From: Lentilactobacillus otakiensis DSM 19908 = JCM 15040
Lineage (GTDB): Bacteria > Bacillota > Bacilli > Lactobacillales > Lactobacillaceae
NCBI RefSeq assembly: GCF_001434145.1
Contig: NZ_AZED01000008.1
Span: 62,001-126,000 of the forward strand
DNA: 64,000 nucleotides
Reading direction: 5' to 3'
Numbering within the stretch: the stretch's first letter is position 1; each line of letters starts with the position of its first letter. The notes beneath the pieces were generated by a model. That model made no database searches and was not told where the DNA came from. It worked only from the letters and a program-made list of their open reading frames with translations. Shown piece after piece: positions 25,845 to 33,770 of the stretch. A program made the position numbers and the translations under genes.

Positions 25845-26762
25845 TTGGGAAATTATCTCCACGCAAGTAATGCTTTCTTGTTTTCTATGTGGATTTTGTT
25901 GATAATACAAACCAAACGATTCATTATCAGGTTTGGAGGCCGCCACTTGCTATCATCAGAAATCAGCGCAATTAAAAATTCAAAAATCAGTCGCAAAACC
26001 ATTTATTACACAATTATAATGATTCTGCTGGGAGAATTCCTCACCTGGAAATCGTATTTTTTCCAGTCAGTTGCCGGCTATCCACATAGAGTCCCAGCGT
26101 CCCAGATTATTAATCCACCGACAGCAGCATTCCTCTCATTGAATTCTTCGGGAGAGTTTCTGCAGCTCATTTTGATGTTATTAATGCCAATGTTTCTAAT
26201 CTTGATCACGATTCAACGGTCAATTGAGCGAAGTCAGGACAATAGCACTTTTGTCCTGTATACTAGAATGGGAAATTTAAACAAATCACTGATTAACGGA
26301 CAGTTGGTACAGTTTACGATTTTCACGCTGCTCTACATTGCCTTATTTGCTGGTGATTTTCTAATAAACATTGTTCTCTTTCATAGAGGCACCAGTTTTA
26401 AAGGGGTGGAGGATGCGACCATCAATTCTCATCTATTGAGTTTGGAACTATCACATCCTTACTTAACGTATCTTATTTTTATCTTCGTTGTTAGTGTGGC
26501 TTTTGGAATTTATGCCGTCGTCACTTATGTGCTCGCATTGAGTTTAAGGAAAACATTTTTAGTCTACCTTGTTTCATTGGGACTTTGGATTATGATGTTT
26601 GCATTGCCTTATAGTTCGTCATATTTCATGCAGCCATTTATCGAGTATGACTGGAAAGAATATGGTTTATCTATGCTAAGTTATTTGGTTATTTGTGGGG
26701 CAGTTATACTGGTTGGCAACTGGATTGTTCGGCTACAAAGCCACCATATCTATGCAAAGTAA
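25845..26762 (+). CDS. ABC-2-like membrane protein
   Basis: About 305 residues with six or more hydrophobic segments (TIIMILLGEFL, FLQLILMLLMPMFLILI, FTIFTLLYIALFAGDFLI, YLIFIFVVSVAFGIYAVVTYV, LGLWIMMFALPY, MLSYLVICGAVILVGNWIV). It is followed directly by an ABC ATPase gene, so it is probably the permease of an exporter. The start is uncertain: the listed TTG has no Shine-Dalgarno site, and later candidates are TTG 25881 and ATG 25887. An N-terminal truncation cannot be excluded. Confidence 0.6.
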   Translation: MGNYLHASNAFLFSMWILLIIQTKRFIIRFGGRHLLSSEISAIKNSKISRKTIYYTIIMILLGEFLTWKSYFFQSVAGYPHRVPASQIINPPTAAFLSLNSSGEFLQLILMLLMPMFLILITIQRSIERSQDNSTFVLYTRMGNLNKSLINGQLVQFTIFTLLYIALFAGDFLINIVLFHRGTSFKGVEDATINSHLLSLELSHPYLTYLIFIFVVSVAFGIYAVVTYVLALSLRKTFLVYLVSLGLWIMMFALPYSSSYFMQPFIEYDWKEYGLSMLSYLVICGAVILVGNWIVRLQSHHIYAK

Positions 26763-26790
26763 CCTGCAGTGTGAAATGAAAGGAGCGCCA

Positions 26791-27426
26791 ATGACAGTTG
26801 AATTAGTGAATGTTTCTAAGACAATCATGCGGAACCAAGTTTTGGATCATGTGTCGTTTCATTTTGATTCGCCAAAGATATACGGTGTGACTGGTCGAAA
26901 CGGGTCCGGAAAAACGATGCTAATTAGAGCAATCGCCGGGCTGTTGATTCCAACGTCAGGGCAAGTGATCGTCGATGGTGATGTTCTCCATGACAAAATC
27001 GATTTTCCTAGTAGTATGGGTGTCACGATTGAGAATACAACATTTCCCAGGGATCTTACCGGGTTTCAGAATTTGGTGTCATTGTCTAAAATTAAGAAAA
27101 CTGCAACAACGGCGGATATCAAGGATGCATTTAGGAAAGTTGGGTTAAGCGAGAATGACTGGAACACAAAGGTTGCCAACTACTCCCTAGGAATGCGTCA
27201 GAAATTAAGTATCGCCCAAGCAATTTTTGAGAAACCGAAGTTGCTTCTGTTGGATGAACCAACGAATGGCTTGGATGAAGAAAGTACTTGGATTCTAAGA
27301 AATACACTCAAGGTAATTGCCCATGCGGGAAGTACTGTCATTCTCGCTAGCCACGATAAAGAGGACATTGCATATTTGAGCGATGAAGTGATTCAGATAG
27401 ATGGTGGCAAAATTGTTAATAATTAA
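26791..27426 (+). CDS. ABC transporter ATP-binding protein
   Basis: 211 residues, a complete small ABC ATPase: Walker A GRNGSGKT (~residue 36), signature YSLGMRQKLSIAQ (LSGGQ variant), Walker B LLLLDEPTNGLD, and the switch His in ILASHDKED. AAAGGAG precedes the ATG at 26791. It partners the membrane protein encoded upstream. The ABC signature SLGMRQ is typical of ABC-2 (antimicrobial peptide or lipid) exporters of the BcrA/NatA type. Substrate unknown. Confidence 0.88.
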   Translation: MTVELVNVSKTIMRNQVLDHVSFHFDSPKIYGVTGRNGSGKTMLIRAIAGLLIPTSGQVIVDGDVLHDKIDFPSSMGVTIENTTFPRDLTGFQNLVSLSKIKKTATTADIKDAFRKVGLSENDWNTKVANYSLGMRQKLSIAQAIFEKPKLLLLDEPTNGLDEESTWILRNTLKVIAHAGSTVILASHDKEDIAYLSDEVIQIDGGKIVNN

Positions 27427-27436
27427 TTCCCAATGA

Positions 27437-27469
27437 CCGTTGCAGGTACCGATGCAGCGGTTTTCTTTT
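27437..27469 (+). terminator. Rho-independent terminator
   Basis: ACCGTTGCA / TGCAGCGGT hairpin (one U-G pair) followed by TTTCTTTT. Confidence 0.75.
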
Positions 27470-27499
27470 GCCCTAAATATAAAATAATGAGTCTTTCAC

Positions 27500-27549
27500 T
27501 TGTACTTTTGGATGAATGGAGTTATAGTGTAATAGTAAAATATAACACT
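27500..27549 (+). promoter_or_regulatory. Promoter and YtrA-type operator
   Basis: TTGTAC (27500-27505), 17-bp spacer, TATAGT (27523-27528). An inverted repeat with half-sites AGTGTAATAG and ATAACACT (27526-27549) overlaps the -10 and the start site. This is the AGTGT...ACACT form expected for autoregulation by the GntR/YtrA repressor encoded next. Confidence 0.65.
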
Positions 27550-27563
27550 AGGGAGGTGGCACA

Positions 27564-27938
27564 ATGAAGTTCGATGACAAGATCCCAATTTACTACCAGA
27601 TTAAGAACTATATTTATCGCCAGATCATCATTGGCGAATTAGCACCCGGCGATAAGCTCCCGGCCGTCCGCCAATTAGCCGTGGATTTGACCGTCAATGT
27701 GAACACCGTGCAGCGTGCGCTGGGCGAACTGATTTCAGAAAAGATTATTGAACCCCAACGAGGCAAAGGCAACTTTGTGACTGAAGATAAACAAACGATT
27801 GAGAAACTCAAAAAACTATTGATTACAGACCAACTAAAAGAATTGTATGAGAACCTCCACAAACTGAATGTGACAGACCAGGAAATCCTGAACTATTTGC
27901 AAGATTATATTAACGAAAGAAAGCAGGTGCAATCATGA
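27564..27938 (+). CDS. GntR-family regulator, YtrA subfamily
   Basis: 124 residues. Winged HTH with PIYYQIKNYIYRQIIIGELAPGDKLPAVRQLA and VNTVQRALGELISEKII, followed by only ~50 residues (the short effector tail characteristic of YtrA). AGGGAGG is 7 nt before the ATG. It overlaps the following ABC ATPase gene by ATGA and heads the operon, the usual organisation for a repressor of an ABC exporter that responds to envelope-active compounds. Confidence 0.9.
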   Translation: MKFDDKIPIYYQIKNYIYRQIIIGELAPGDKLPAVRQLAVDLTVNVNTVQRALGELISEKIIEPQRGKGNFVTEDKQTIEKLKKLLITDQLKELYENLHKLNVTDQEILNYLQDYINERKQVQS

Positions 27939-28648
27939 CGAACACGATTGAAATTAAGAATTTGAATTATCGCAAGAACTATCGCAGCATCCTGGAAGAT
28001 GTTAACTTGAACATTGAATCTGGCAAGACGGTGGGGCTGCTTGGAGAGAACGGCGCCGGCAAGACAACGTTGATGCGATTGATTGCCGGAGTTGCCAAAG
28101 GTGCTTCCGGCAGCATTACCGTTGCTGGTAAGAATGGCGTACCAGAAAAGAAATCATTTATCAGCTTCAGTGAGCAGTTGGATGGGTTCAATCCCAGCAT
28201 GCGAATTGATAAGATCATTCGCTTCTATGAAGACGTCTACCCAGACTTCTCCACTGAAAAATATAACCAGATGGCCGGATTCCTGCAGATCGATGAAGGT
28301 TTGCGTTTATCTGCCTTGTCTAAAGGGATGAAAGAGAAACTGGTTATCGGTTTGACGTTATCACGAGATACCAAAGTCTATCTGTTAGATGAACCCTTTG
28401 GTGGGATTGATAGCATGTCTCGTAAGAAGATCATCCAAAGCATTATCAAGTGGAAGAGCGACGATGCGGTGATTCTGGTTTCCGATCACTATGTTTCCGA
28501 AATTGCCAGCATCCTCGACGAAGTGGTGATCATCAAAGACCGGACGATCTACACGCAAAAGAGTGCCGAAGAAATTCGGTCAAAATACGCTGAAGGAATT
28601 GAGCAATACTACGAAAGTATCTATGAAGGGAATGACACAAATGACTAG
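27935..28648 (+). CDS. ABC transporter ATP-binding protein (YtrB-like)
   Basis: 237 residues. Walker A GENGAGKTT, Walker B KVYLLDEPFGGID, signature LSKGMKEKLVIGLTLS and switch His VSDHYVSE. It is translationally coupled to both neighbours (ATGA with the regulator, 8-bp overlap with the permease). Function: ATPase of an exporter induced through the GntR regulator. The likely trigger is a cell-envelope antibiotic or peptide by analogy with ytr operons; that is an inference. Confidence 0.9.
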   Translation: MTNTIEIKNLNYRKNYRSILEDVNLNIESGKTVGLLGENGAGKTTLMRLIAGVAKGASGSITVAGKNGVPEKKSFISFSEQLDGFNPSMRIDKIIRFYEDVYPDFSTEKYNQMAGFLQIDEGLRLSALSKGMKEKLVIGLTLSRDTKVYLLDEPFGGIDSMSRKKIIQSIIKWKSDDAVILVSDHYVSEIASILDEVVIIKDRTIYTQKSAEEIRSKYAEGIEQYYESIYEGNDTND

Positions 28649-29423
28649 TTTCTATAATTTATTGAAATCATTATCTCGGCCCAAACTTCGAATGATGAAT
28701 CGGATCCTGTTAATTGATGTCATTGCCATTGTATTGACACTGTTGTATCAAGTTTACCGTGGTGATTTGACGTCCGATAGCCCAATTGGAATTGCCCTAT
28801 TTTACTCAGTCTTTGTTGAAATGGTTGCGTTTGTCGTCCTTTCGCGGAATAGTGAGCACGTCTTTGTGAGTGACTCATATCGATTGATTCCCGCCAGCGA
28901 TACAAAACTCTATAGTGTTAACCTGCTGTCATCGTTCATTGCAATCTTCTATGCAGGGTTTGTCCAGTTGTTTTTCTTCCTACTGACCTCAATTCCATTC
29001 TGGAATGAAGTCATGGATTCATTAAAACAATTTGCTCATTATAGCGCTGACAAACCGAACTTTATCCCGAATCTGATCTATACTTCAATCGGTGGCCTAG
29101 TCCTTGGAATTGCTGCAACTATTCTGCTGTGGACATCAATCACACTGATTCATTTGACCGGAAATGCGTTGACCGCTTTTCTGCCGGATTCACGTCAGAA
29201 GTTCTTTAGATTTATCTTGTATGTGGTCGTGATTGTTGCGTTCTTATACATCTCTTCGATTGTTGTCAATCGGGTTGATGGCGTCTTGAATCACTTCTTT
29301 AATCTAAACGGTGATACGATTGCCAGTCTTTACTATGCGGCGGTTTATCTGCTGGGATTTGCTGCTTTGGAATCGGTTGGGAGTGTCTATCTCTTGAAAC
29401 GTTGGGTAGAAACTGGCGACTAA
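28641..29423 (+). CDS. ABC transporter permease
   Basis: 260 residues with six hydrophobic segments (ILLIDVIAIVLTLLYQVY; IALFYSVFVEMVAFVVL; LLSSFIAIFYAGFVQLFFFLL; IGGLVLGIAATILLWTSITL; FILYVVVIVAFLYISSIVV; YYAAVYLLGFAALESVGSVYLL). The start at 28641 has AAGGG 10 nt upstream and overlaps the ATPase gene. It is the membrane half of the GntR-controlled ABC exporter. A strong terminator follows. Confidence 0.8.
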   Translation: MTSFYNLLKSLSRPKLRMMNRILLIDVIAIVLTLLYQVYRGDLTSDSPIGIALFYSVFVEMVAFVVLSRNSEHVFVSDSYRLIPASDTKLYSVNLLSSFIAIFYAGFVQLFFFLLTSIPFWNEVMDSLKQFAHYSADKPNFIPNLIYTSIGGLVLGIAATILLWTSITLIHLTGNALTAFLPDSRQKFFRFILYVVVIVAFLYISSIVVNRVDGVLNHFFNLNGDTIASLYYAAVYLLGFAALESVGSVYLLKRWVETGD

Positions 29424-29443
29424 TCCTTAATGAAATACCTGTG

Positions 29444-29486
29444 GGGCTGTGACAAAACTAATGTTTTGTTCACAGCTCTTTTTTTA
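29444..29486 (+). terminator. Rho-independent terminator
   Basis: GGGCTGTGACAAAAC / GTTTTGTTCACAGCTC hairpin followed by T7; ends the GntR-ABC operon. Confidence 0.9.
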
Positions 29487-29495
29487 TTTTTATAT

Positions 29496-29650
29496 AGCCA
29501 GAACGTGTTCCGAAAGGCTGCTTCCTAGGCATAACTACGAACCACTTTCCGAGCTTTCAGCTCAAAAAGTGATTCTAGGTTATGCTACGACGGCCATGAA
29601 ATGCCTAGCCTACTCGGCGGAAGCAACCCCACCTTTCTTCACACTCCCAT
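29496..29650 (+). repeat. Structured intergenic repeat, class 1, divergent copy D
   Basis: It starts AGCCAGAACGTGTTCCGA and ends TTCACACTCCC, resembling the class-1 ends, and directly follows a terminator. Inside are CCTAGGCAT/ATGCCTAG, CATAAC/GTTATG, CACTTT/AAAGTG and GAGCT/AGCTC helices. Its core sequence differs from copies A, B and E. Confidence 0.55.
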
Positions 29651-29715
29651 TTTTTGTTAATCAGATTTAGTGATATAATCAAAATCTAAATCAAACGAAA
29701 CGGAAGGCTGCAATT

Positions 29716-30372
29716 TTGAGAAAACCATGGTCACTGACGACATTTTATCTGAACTTCGGACTTTTAATTGTGCTGTGGTTCTTTGGTCGGGAACTGATTA
29801 ATTTTATTGAACATAACTATACCAACGGAATGGCTAGTGATCTGACTAGTCTGGCGATCAAAGCCGTCATTATGGTGGGGCTTGGTGTGTTTTGGATCAG
29901 CCGGACCAACGCTCAACTGTGGGTCCCCGAACGCAAACTGTATAACGGAAACTTTCCGATGGTGTTTTGGGTTGTTCTGGGGATGTTCATTGCTTACCTG
30001 ATCTTCTTGATGTTCGGTGCTCATCATGGTTTCTATATTCAGTCTGATCCATTTAAAAGCGGCGAGTTCCTCAGTGTGACTTTGGGTGCCGGCTTAATTG
30101 AAGAGTTCCTGTTTCGGGGGTTCTTCATGAATTTTTTGATGAAACATTATGGCGTTGTGACTGCCAATATTATTCAGGCAGTTTTGTTTCAGATCAGTCA
30201 TTTTCCGCTATATTATTTGGAAGGCTTAACGTTCTCGGCTTGGCTGATTAATATTGCTAATGTTTTGCCGCTGGGATTGATCTTTGGTTGGATGTTTTAT
30301 CGAACCAAGAACCTGTGGCCCAGCACGATTTTGCATTGTGTGTGGGATACTGGGGTGACTTTGTTCATTTAA
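29716..30372 (+). CDS. CPBP-family intramembrane metalloprotease
   Basis: 218 residues, seven or so hydrophobic segments. Motifs GLIEEFLFRGFFMNF, ISHFPLYY and ILHCVWDTG supply the catalytic Glu-Glu/Arg and zinc-binding His residues of the CPBP/Abi family. The start is TTG at 29716, with GGAAGG 8 nt upstream. Shorter than the paralogue at 21662-22849, which has an extra N-terminal membrane block. Role unknown; candidates are protein processing or bacteriocin immunity. Confidence 0.82.
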   Translation: MRKPWSLTTFYLNFGLLIVLWFFGRELINFIEHNYTNGMASDLTSLAIKAVIMVGLGVFWISRTNAQLWVPERKLYNGNFPMVFWVVLGMFIAYLIFLMFGAHHGFYIQSDPFKSGEFLSVTLGAGLIEEFLFRGFFMNFLMKHYGVVTANIIQAVLFQISHFPLYYLEGLTFSAWLINIANVLPLGLIFGWMFYRTKNLWPSTILHCVWDTGVTLFI

Positions 30373-30383
30373 ACATACAATTC

Positions 30384-30428
30384 TTGACACATTGCTTGTT
30401 TCTTGCCATAATAGTAACCGTTACTATT
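30384..30428 (+). promoter_or_regulatory. Promoter with Zur-type box
   Basis: TTGACA (30384-30389), 17-bp spacer, CATAAT (30407-30412). The -10 overlaps a perfect 9-1-9 palindrome AATAGTAACCGTTACTATT (30410-30428), the form expected for a Fur-family (Zur) repressor. Location ahead of a zinc-independent S14 gene fits Zur. Confidence 0.7.
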
Positions 30429-30490
30429 GAGTGTACACAAAATAACCTAAAACCCACAAATTGATTAACTATTTTATTTGGAGGTATTAC

Positions 30491-30760
30491 ATGGCAAAGA
30501 AGTCAAAGATTGAAAAGAACAAACGTCAAGAAGCATTGATTGAGAAGTACGCCAGCATTCGTCGCGAGCTCAAGAAGGAAGGCAATTACGAGGCATTAGC
30601 CAAGTTGCCAAAGGATTCTAATCCTAACCGACTGCGTAATCGTGATGAATTGGACGGTCGTCCTCGTGGTTACATGCGAAAATTTGGCATGTCCCGCCTG
30701 AACTTCCGGAAGTATGCCCACCTTGGTCAGATCCCTGGTGTTCATAAGGCCAGCTGGTAA
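30491..30760 (+). CDS. rpsN: 30S ribosomal protein S14, zinc-independent form
   Basis: 89 residues. [20 protein letters not shown] at the start and [21 protein letters not shown] in the C-terminal half match the longer S14 type. The CxxC...CxxC zinc ribbon of the short S14 is absent. Such C-minus paralogues replace the zinc-binding S14 in 30S subunits when zinc is scarce, and are typically Zur-repressed. The ATG at 30491 has GGAGG 6 nt upstream. It is cotranscribed with a 38-aa gene 27 bp downstream. Confidence 0.93.
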   Translation: MAKKSKIEKNKRQEALIEKYASIRRELKKEGNYEALAKLPKDSNPNRLRNRDELDGRPRGYMRKFGMSRLNFRKYAHLGQIPGVHKASW

Positions 30761-30787
30761 TTTTCATTCTGTAAAGGAGCGACTCAT

Positions 30788-30904
30788 ATGGAAAAACAAG
30801 ATTTAGCAAGTGCCTATCGCCGTCTGAAGAGCCCCAGCATTAAGATTCGCAAGCGAGCTTTAAAGATTATTCACGATGCTAAGGCTAATAAGCCACAAAG
30901 GTAA
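30788..30904 (+). CDS. 38-aa basic protein (putative metal homeostasis protein)
   Basis: 38 residues, MEKQDLASAYRRLKSPSIKI followed by RKRALKIIHDAKANKPQR; strongly basic (about 11 Lys/Arg). AAAGGAG lies 8 nt before the ATG. It sits between rpsN and the operon terminator, so it shares the Zur-type promoter. It resembles short lactobacillus proteins annotated as putative metal homeostasis proteins; this identification is from memory and needs a search. A ribosome- or RNA-associated role during zinc limitation is possible. Confidence 0.72.
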   Translation: MEKQDLASAYRRLKSPSIKIRKRALKIIHDAKANKPQR

Positions 30905-30913
30905 TATGAAGAA

Positions 30914-30955
30914 GCCCGATCACCCACGAAGTGTGGTAGTCGGGTTTTATTTTTT
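30914..30955 (+). terminator. Terminator of rpsN operon
   Basis: CCCGA...ACCCAC / GTGTGGT..TCGGG hairpin followed by TTTTATTTTTT. Confidence 0.8.
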
Positions 30956-31009
30956 GAGATTAATGGTATGTTAGAAAGTAGATAATTTGGTAGTAAGAGG
31001 GTGTGGTGG

Positions 31010-31546
31010 ATGGAGAAAATTCGGATTAATAAGCCAGTGGTGAAGGCTTTACTATGGTTCGGCGCACTCGTGTGGCTTTTCTGGATCATGATAATCCTGC
31101 CCAATTTCAAAGACTTGATGGCCTTGCATGATCCAAGCAATTTTGGTGTTACCCAATATCGATTGGACGCCGTACTCTACAATGCCTGGCATTTCCCACT
31201 GGTATTTCTCGTGATTTCACTCATCCATACAAAATGGTCCGTCCTCTTTCCAGTTACAGTGTATTATTCAATCTGGCTGGTGGATGCGCTTGGCGTAATT
31301 GTGGATATCATTAGAGGGGATTTTATTCCTGCACTGATGTTTTTCATTGGGGCGCTTGGATTTGGGGCCGCAATCTACTTCTTCTCGCTGGTAAGTTTAC
31401 GAATTATTCATAACAACATGTTTATCAAAAATGATCACTATCTTGTTAGGTGGGCCGGTGCAGTGAAGATGTCACTGGGTGAATATTGGCAGTGGCTATT
31501 GGCGGCGTATGCATTTTATTTGATCGTGACATTATTTGCAGGGTAA
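31010..31546 (+). CDS. Hypothetical membrane protein
   Basis: 178 residues with about five hydrophobic segments (VVKALLWFGALVWLFWIMIILP; HFPLVFLVISLI; VLFPVTVYYSIWLVDALGVIV; IPALMFFIGALGFGAAIYFF; C-terminal WQWLLAAYAFYLIVTLF). The ATG at 31010 is chosen over GTG 31001 because AGAGGG lies 8 nt upstream. It is 14 bp from the SAP-domain gene and probably in operon with it. No family recognised. Confidence 0.6.
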   Translation: MEKIRINKPVVKALLWFGALVWLFWIMIILPNFKDLMALHDPSNFGVTQYRLDAVLYNAWHFPLVFLVISLIHTKWSVLFPVTVYYSIWLVDALGVIVDIIRGDFIPALMFFIGALGFGAAIYFFSLVSLRIIHNNMFIKNDHYLVRWAGAVKMSLGEYWQWLLAAYAFYLIVTLFAG

Positions 31547-31560
31547 AATCGGAGGGCGAC

Positions 31561-32190
31561 ATGTCTCTAACAGTTGAGAAATTCAAATCCACATATTTTT
31601 ATAAAACCGAGTTAGTTCAACTGTGTCGAAAGTATGGGCTGCCGACATATGGGACAAAGGCGGAACTCAATACATATATCCTTAAGTACTTATCAGGAGT
31701 TCCATCCTCTGATATTAAGCCAGCTAGATCCTTAATTCATCAGAAGGCTTTAACTGCAGACAAGATTAAGTTGGATACGCCACTTGTCGGATCAGGATTC
31801 AAGTTCAACTCCGGTTCTCGACAATTCTTTTGCAACTATTTTGGGACAACCCACTTTTCATTCACAAAACAAATGGCTGCTCTAATGCGAAAGGCAGAAA
31901 GAGAGAATGATACAGAAATCACGGTTGGTGATCTAATCGAATTTCTGAATCGTGGCGAAAAGCAGAAGGTTATAAACTCACCTGAAGAGTCTACCTACCA
32001 GTGGAACAATTTTGTGAAAGACTTTTTTTCTGATCCAGCAACTGCAAAATATACTAACAAAATGGCAGTAGCAGCTATTCTTTGGAATAAAGTTAAATTA
32101 TCGGATGATCCAAAAGTGTATTCCTATCAACTATTAAGCCAATACGCATCAAGTTTAGAAAACATAAAAGATGGTAATTCTCAGTCTTGA
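31561..32190 (+). CDS. SAP domain-containing protein
   Basis: 209 residues. Residues ~8-45 (KSTYFYKTELVQLCRKYGLP...AELNTYILKYLSG) form a SAP-like helix-extended loop-helix, a putative DNA/RNA-binding motif. The rest (GTTHFSFTKQMAALMRKAE...ITVGDLIEFLNRG) matches lactobacillus proteins annotated as SAP domain/DUF6434. CGGAGGG precedes the ATG. Its last codons and stop lie within the terminator hairpin at 32170-32204. Confidence 0.75.
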   Translation: MSLTVEKFKSTYFYKTELVQLCRKYGLPTYGTKAELNTYILKYLSGVPSSDIKPARSLIHQKALTADKIKLDTPLVGSGFKFNSGSRQFFCNYFGTTHFSFTKQMAALMRKAERENDTEITVGDLIEFLNRGEKQKVINSPEESTYQWNNFVKDFFSDPATAKYTNKMAVAAILWNKVKLSDDPKVYSYQLLSQYASSLENIKDGNSQS

Positions 32191-32204
32191 GAATTACCAT
32201 CTTT
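32170..32204. terminator. Terminator overlapping a stop codon
   Basis: Perfect 14-bp stem GATGGTAATTCTCA / TGAGAATTACCATC with loop GTCT. The TGA at 32188 is the stop codon of the SAP-domain gene. Confidence 0.8.
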
Positions 32205-32216
32205 ACATCTCGTTCT

Positions 32217-32792
32217 TTAGAAAGACCAGTGCAACCAGTAAACACCAATTAAAAGTGTTAGCAACAACCCAATTGCTAGTCCTGTTAGCGCTCCAAGAAT
32301 TGCCAGCATGAGATTGTGTCTTTTACTGATCTTCCTTTTTGAAATAATTTTTCCCGTTTTAATGTAATGCGATATTTCTTGATAAGTATGAAGTTGCAAA
32401 AAGTTTGTTTTCGTTATGAGAATTATCAAAAATACCACGCCTAATGTCGAACTGATTGACAGAAGCATGACCGAAAATAAAAAGGGGAACCATTTCATAC
32501 TAATCAGTGATAAATAGGTTATCACAATACAAATGATGCTTCCCGCCAGTACCCATCTTGTCTGTTTTAACGTTGACTTCGATTTTAATGCTTTTACATC
32601 ATCATGAATTAAGTCGTCAAGTGAAATATCATACACATCGCAAAGTAACAACAGACTTTGGATATCCGGGTAATTTTTTCCTGTTTCCCAATGTGAAATA
32701 GTTTGTCTGGAAACGTGAATTTTATTTGCCAGATCGTCCTGAGTTAGACCATTTAGTTTGCGAAAATGGATTAACTGTTTCGTAACGAACAT
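32217..32792 (-). CDS. XRE-family regulator with membrane domain
   Basis: 191 residues. N-terminal Cro/C1 HTH (LIHFRKLNGLTQDDLANKI...SRQTISHWETGKNYPDIQSLLLL), then a linker and four hydrophobic segments (WVLAGSIICIVITYLSLI; FLFSVMLLSISSTLGVVFLIIL; LMLAILGALTGLAIGLLLTLL). Such membrane-tethered XRE proteins are common in lactobacilli. GGAAGGAC upstream of the ATG. Its target is unknown; the divergent gene at 32954 is a candidate. Confidence 0.85.
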   Translation of the reverse strand: MFVTKQLIHFRKLNGLTQDDLANKIHVSRQTISHWETGKNYPDIQSLLLLCDVYDISLDDLIHDDVKALKSKSTLKQTRWVLAGSIICIVITYLSLISMKWFPFLFSVMLLSISSTLGVVFLIILITKTNFLQLHTYQEISHYIKTGKIISKRKISKRHNLMLAILGALTGLAIGLLLTLLIGVYWLHWSF

Positions 32793-32953
32793 CTGTACCA
32801 GTCCTTCCTGTCTGTGCTTGGTTTGTGATTTCGAAGTGCGATGTACAATGTCTTTTACATTTGGTCGAAGTTGGTACTAACCTCTAGAACATCTGACTTG
32901 GACATGTTAATTTGTATATAAATTGGCACACAGATTCTAGTGGAGGTATCGGA

Positions 32954-33310
32954 ATGGAGCAGAATGAAGACTTTTTAACAAGACAGATTCGCGCAATTGG
33001 CTCTGGCCTGGCATACACGATTGGTGGAAAGGATAAGGGTGGTAGCCAAATTATATTCCCGAAAAAGCAAAGTGAACAATTACCACATCAACTTGATTTG
33101 CAAACGTTGATTGACCAACACAGATTTAGTGAGGCTGCAGAACAACTTTCCAGGTTGGAATTCACGATTCCTGGTGAAAAATACTTTAATCTGTGCTTGT
33201 GGTTTTTTTCCACATTGAATCAGTTTACGGACGATGAGCTCCGCCGTGGTGACTACTCCAAAATTCAAATCTACGATCATCTTTCAAAGTTAAAGGAGCA
33301 GATTAAATAA
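32954..33310 (+). CDS. Small cytosolic protein, DUF6483-like
   Basis: 118 residues: NEDFLTRQIRAIGSGLAYTIGGKDKGG, then a helical TPR-like part (LQTLIDQHRFSEAAEQLSRLE...YFNLCLWFFSTLNQFTDDEL). It resembles the lactobacillus DUF6483 family by pattern; no function known. The ATG at 32954 has GGAGG 7 nt upstream, so the upstream ATG at 32912 is not used. Confidence 0.68.
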   Translation: MEQNEDFLTRQIRAIGSGLAYTIGGKDKGGSQIIFPKKQSEQLPHQLDLQTLIDQHRFSEAAEQLSRLEFTIPGEKYFNLCLWFFSTLNQFTDDELRRGDYSKIQIYDHLSKLKEQIK

Positions 33311-33322
33311 GGCTCCCATCTT

Positions 33323-33586
33323 TTATTTATAATAGTCGTGACTTCCAGCAAGCTTACTGAGCCAATGAAAAAATAAGATGAACACAAACGGAACTATCCA
33401 GCCAACAATTATGAGGATAATCATGCAGACCGTAAAACTGGCCAATCCATTGTTCAAAAAAGTTTGGACCAAGTCAAAAATTTGAATTTTTCTTTGAAAT
33501 ATCATATCTAATGGAATGGACAGGATTCCAAACAGGATGGTAATTATAAGCAATGCATTAGTATCGTGGACTGCTTTTCTAATCAT
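33323..33586 (-). CDS. Small membrane protein (87 aa)
   Basis: 87 residues, two hydrophobic helices (LLIITILFGILSIPLDMIF; FTVCMIILIIVGWIVPFVFILFF) and a charged linker. GGAGG lies 9 nt before the ATG. It is convergent with the DUF6483-like gene with only 12 bp between stops. No family recognised. Confidence 0.62.
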   Translation of the reverse strand: MIRKAVHDTNALLIITILFGILSIPLDMIFQRKIQIFDLVQTFLNNGLASFTVCMIILIIVGWIVPFVFILFFHWLSKLAGSHDYYK

Positions 33587-33726
33587 TGAAATTGGCCTCC
33601 TTCAACAGAAAATCTTCCTTTACCTTACAAGAAAAATTGAATTTGGACAAGGACATCATGGAAAGAAGTATAATTACTAGTATTTACTAAGCAGAAATAT
33701 GGATTGTCAGGCAAATCAGCATAAGT

Positions 33727-33763
33727 AAAATGGTCACTCTCATCAACGAGAATGACCATTTTT
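33727..33763. terminator. Hairpin terminator
   Basis: AAAATGGTCACTCT / GAGAATGACCATTTT; pairing is better on the minus strand, where it ends the DUF805 gene. Confidence 0.6.
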
Positions 33764-33770
33764 GTTTACA

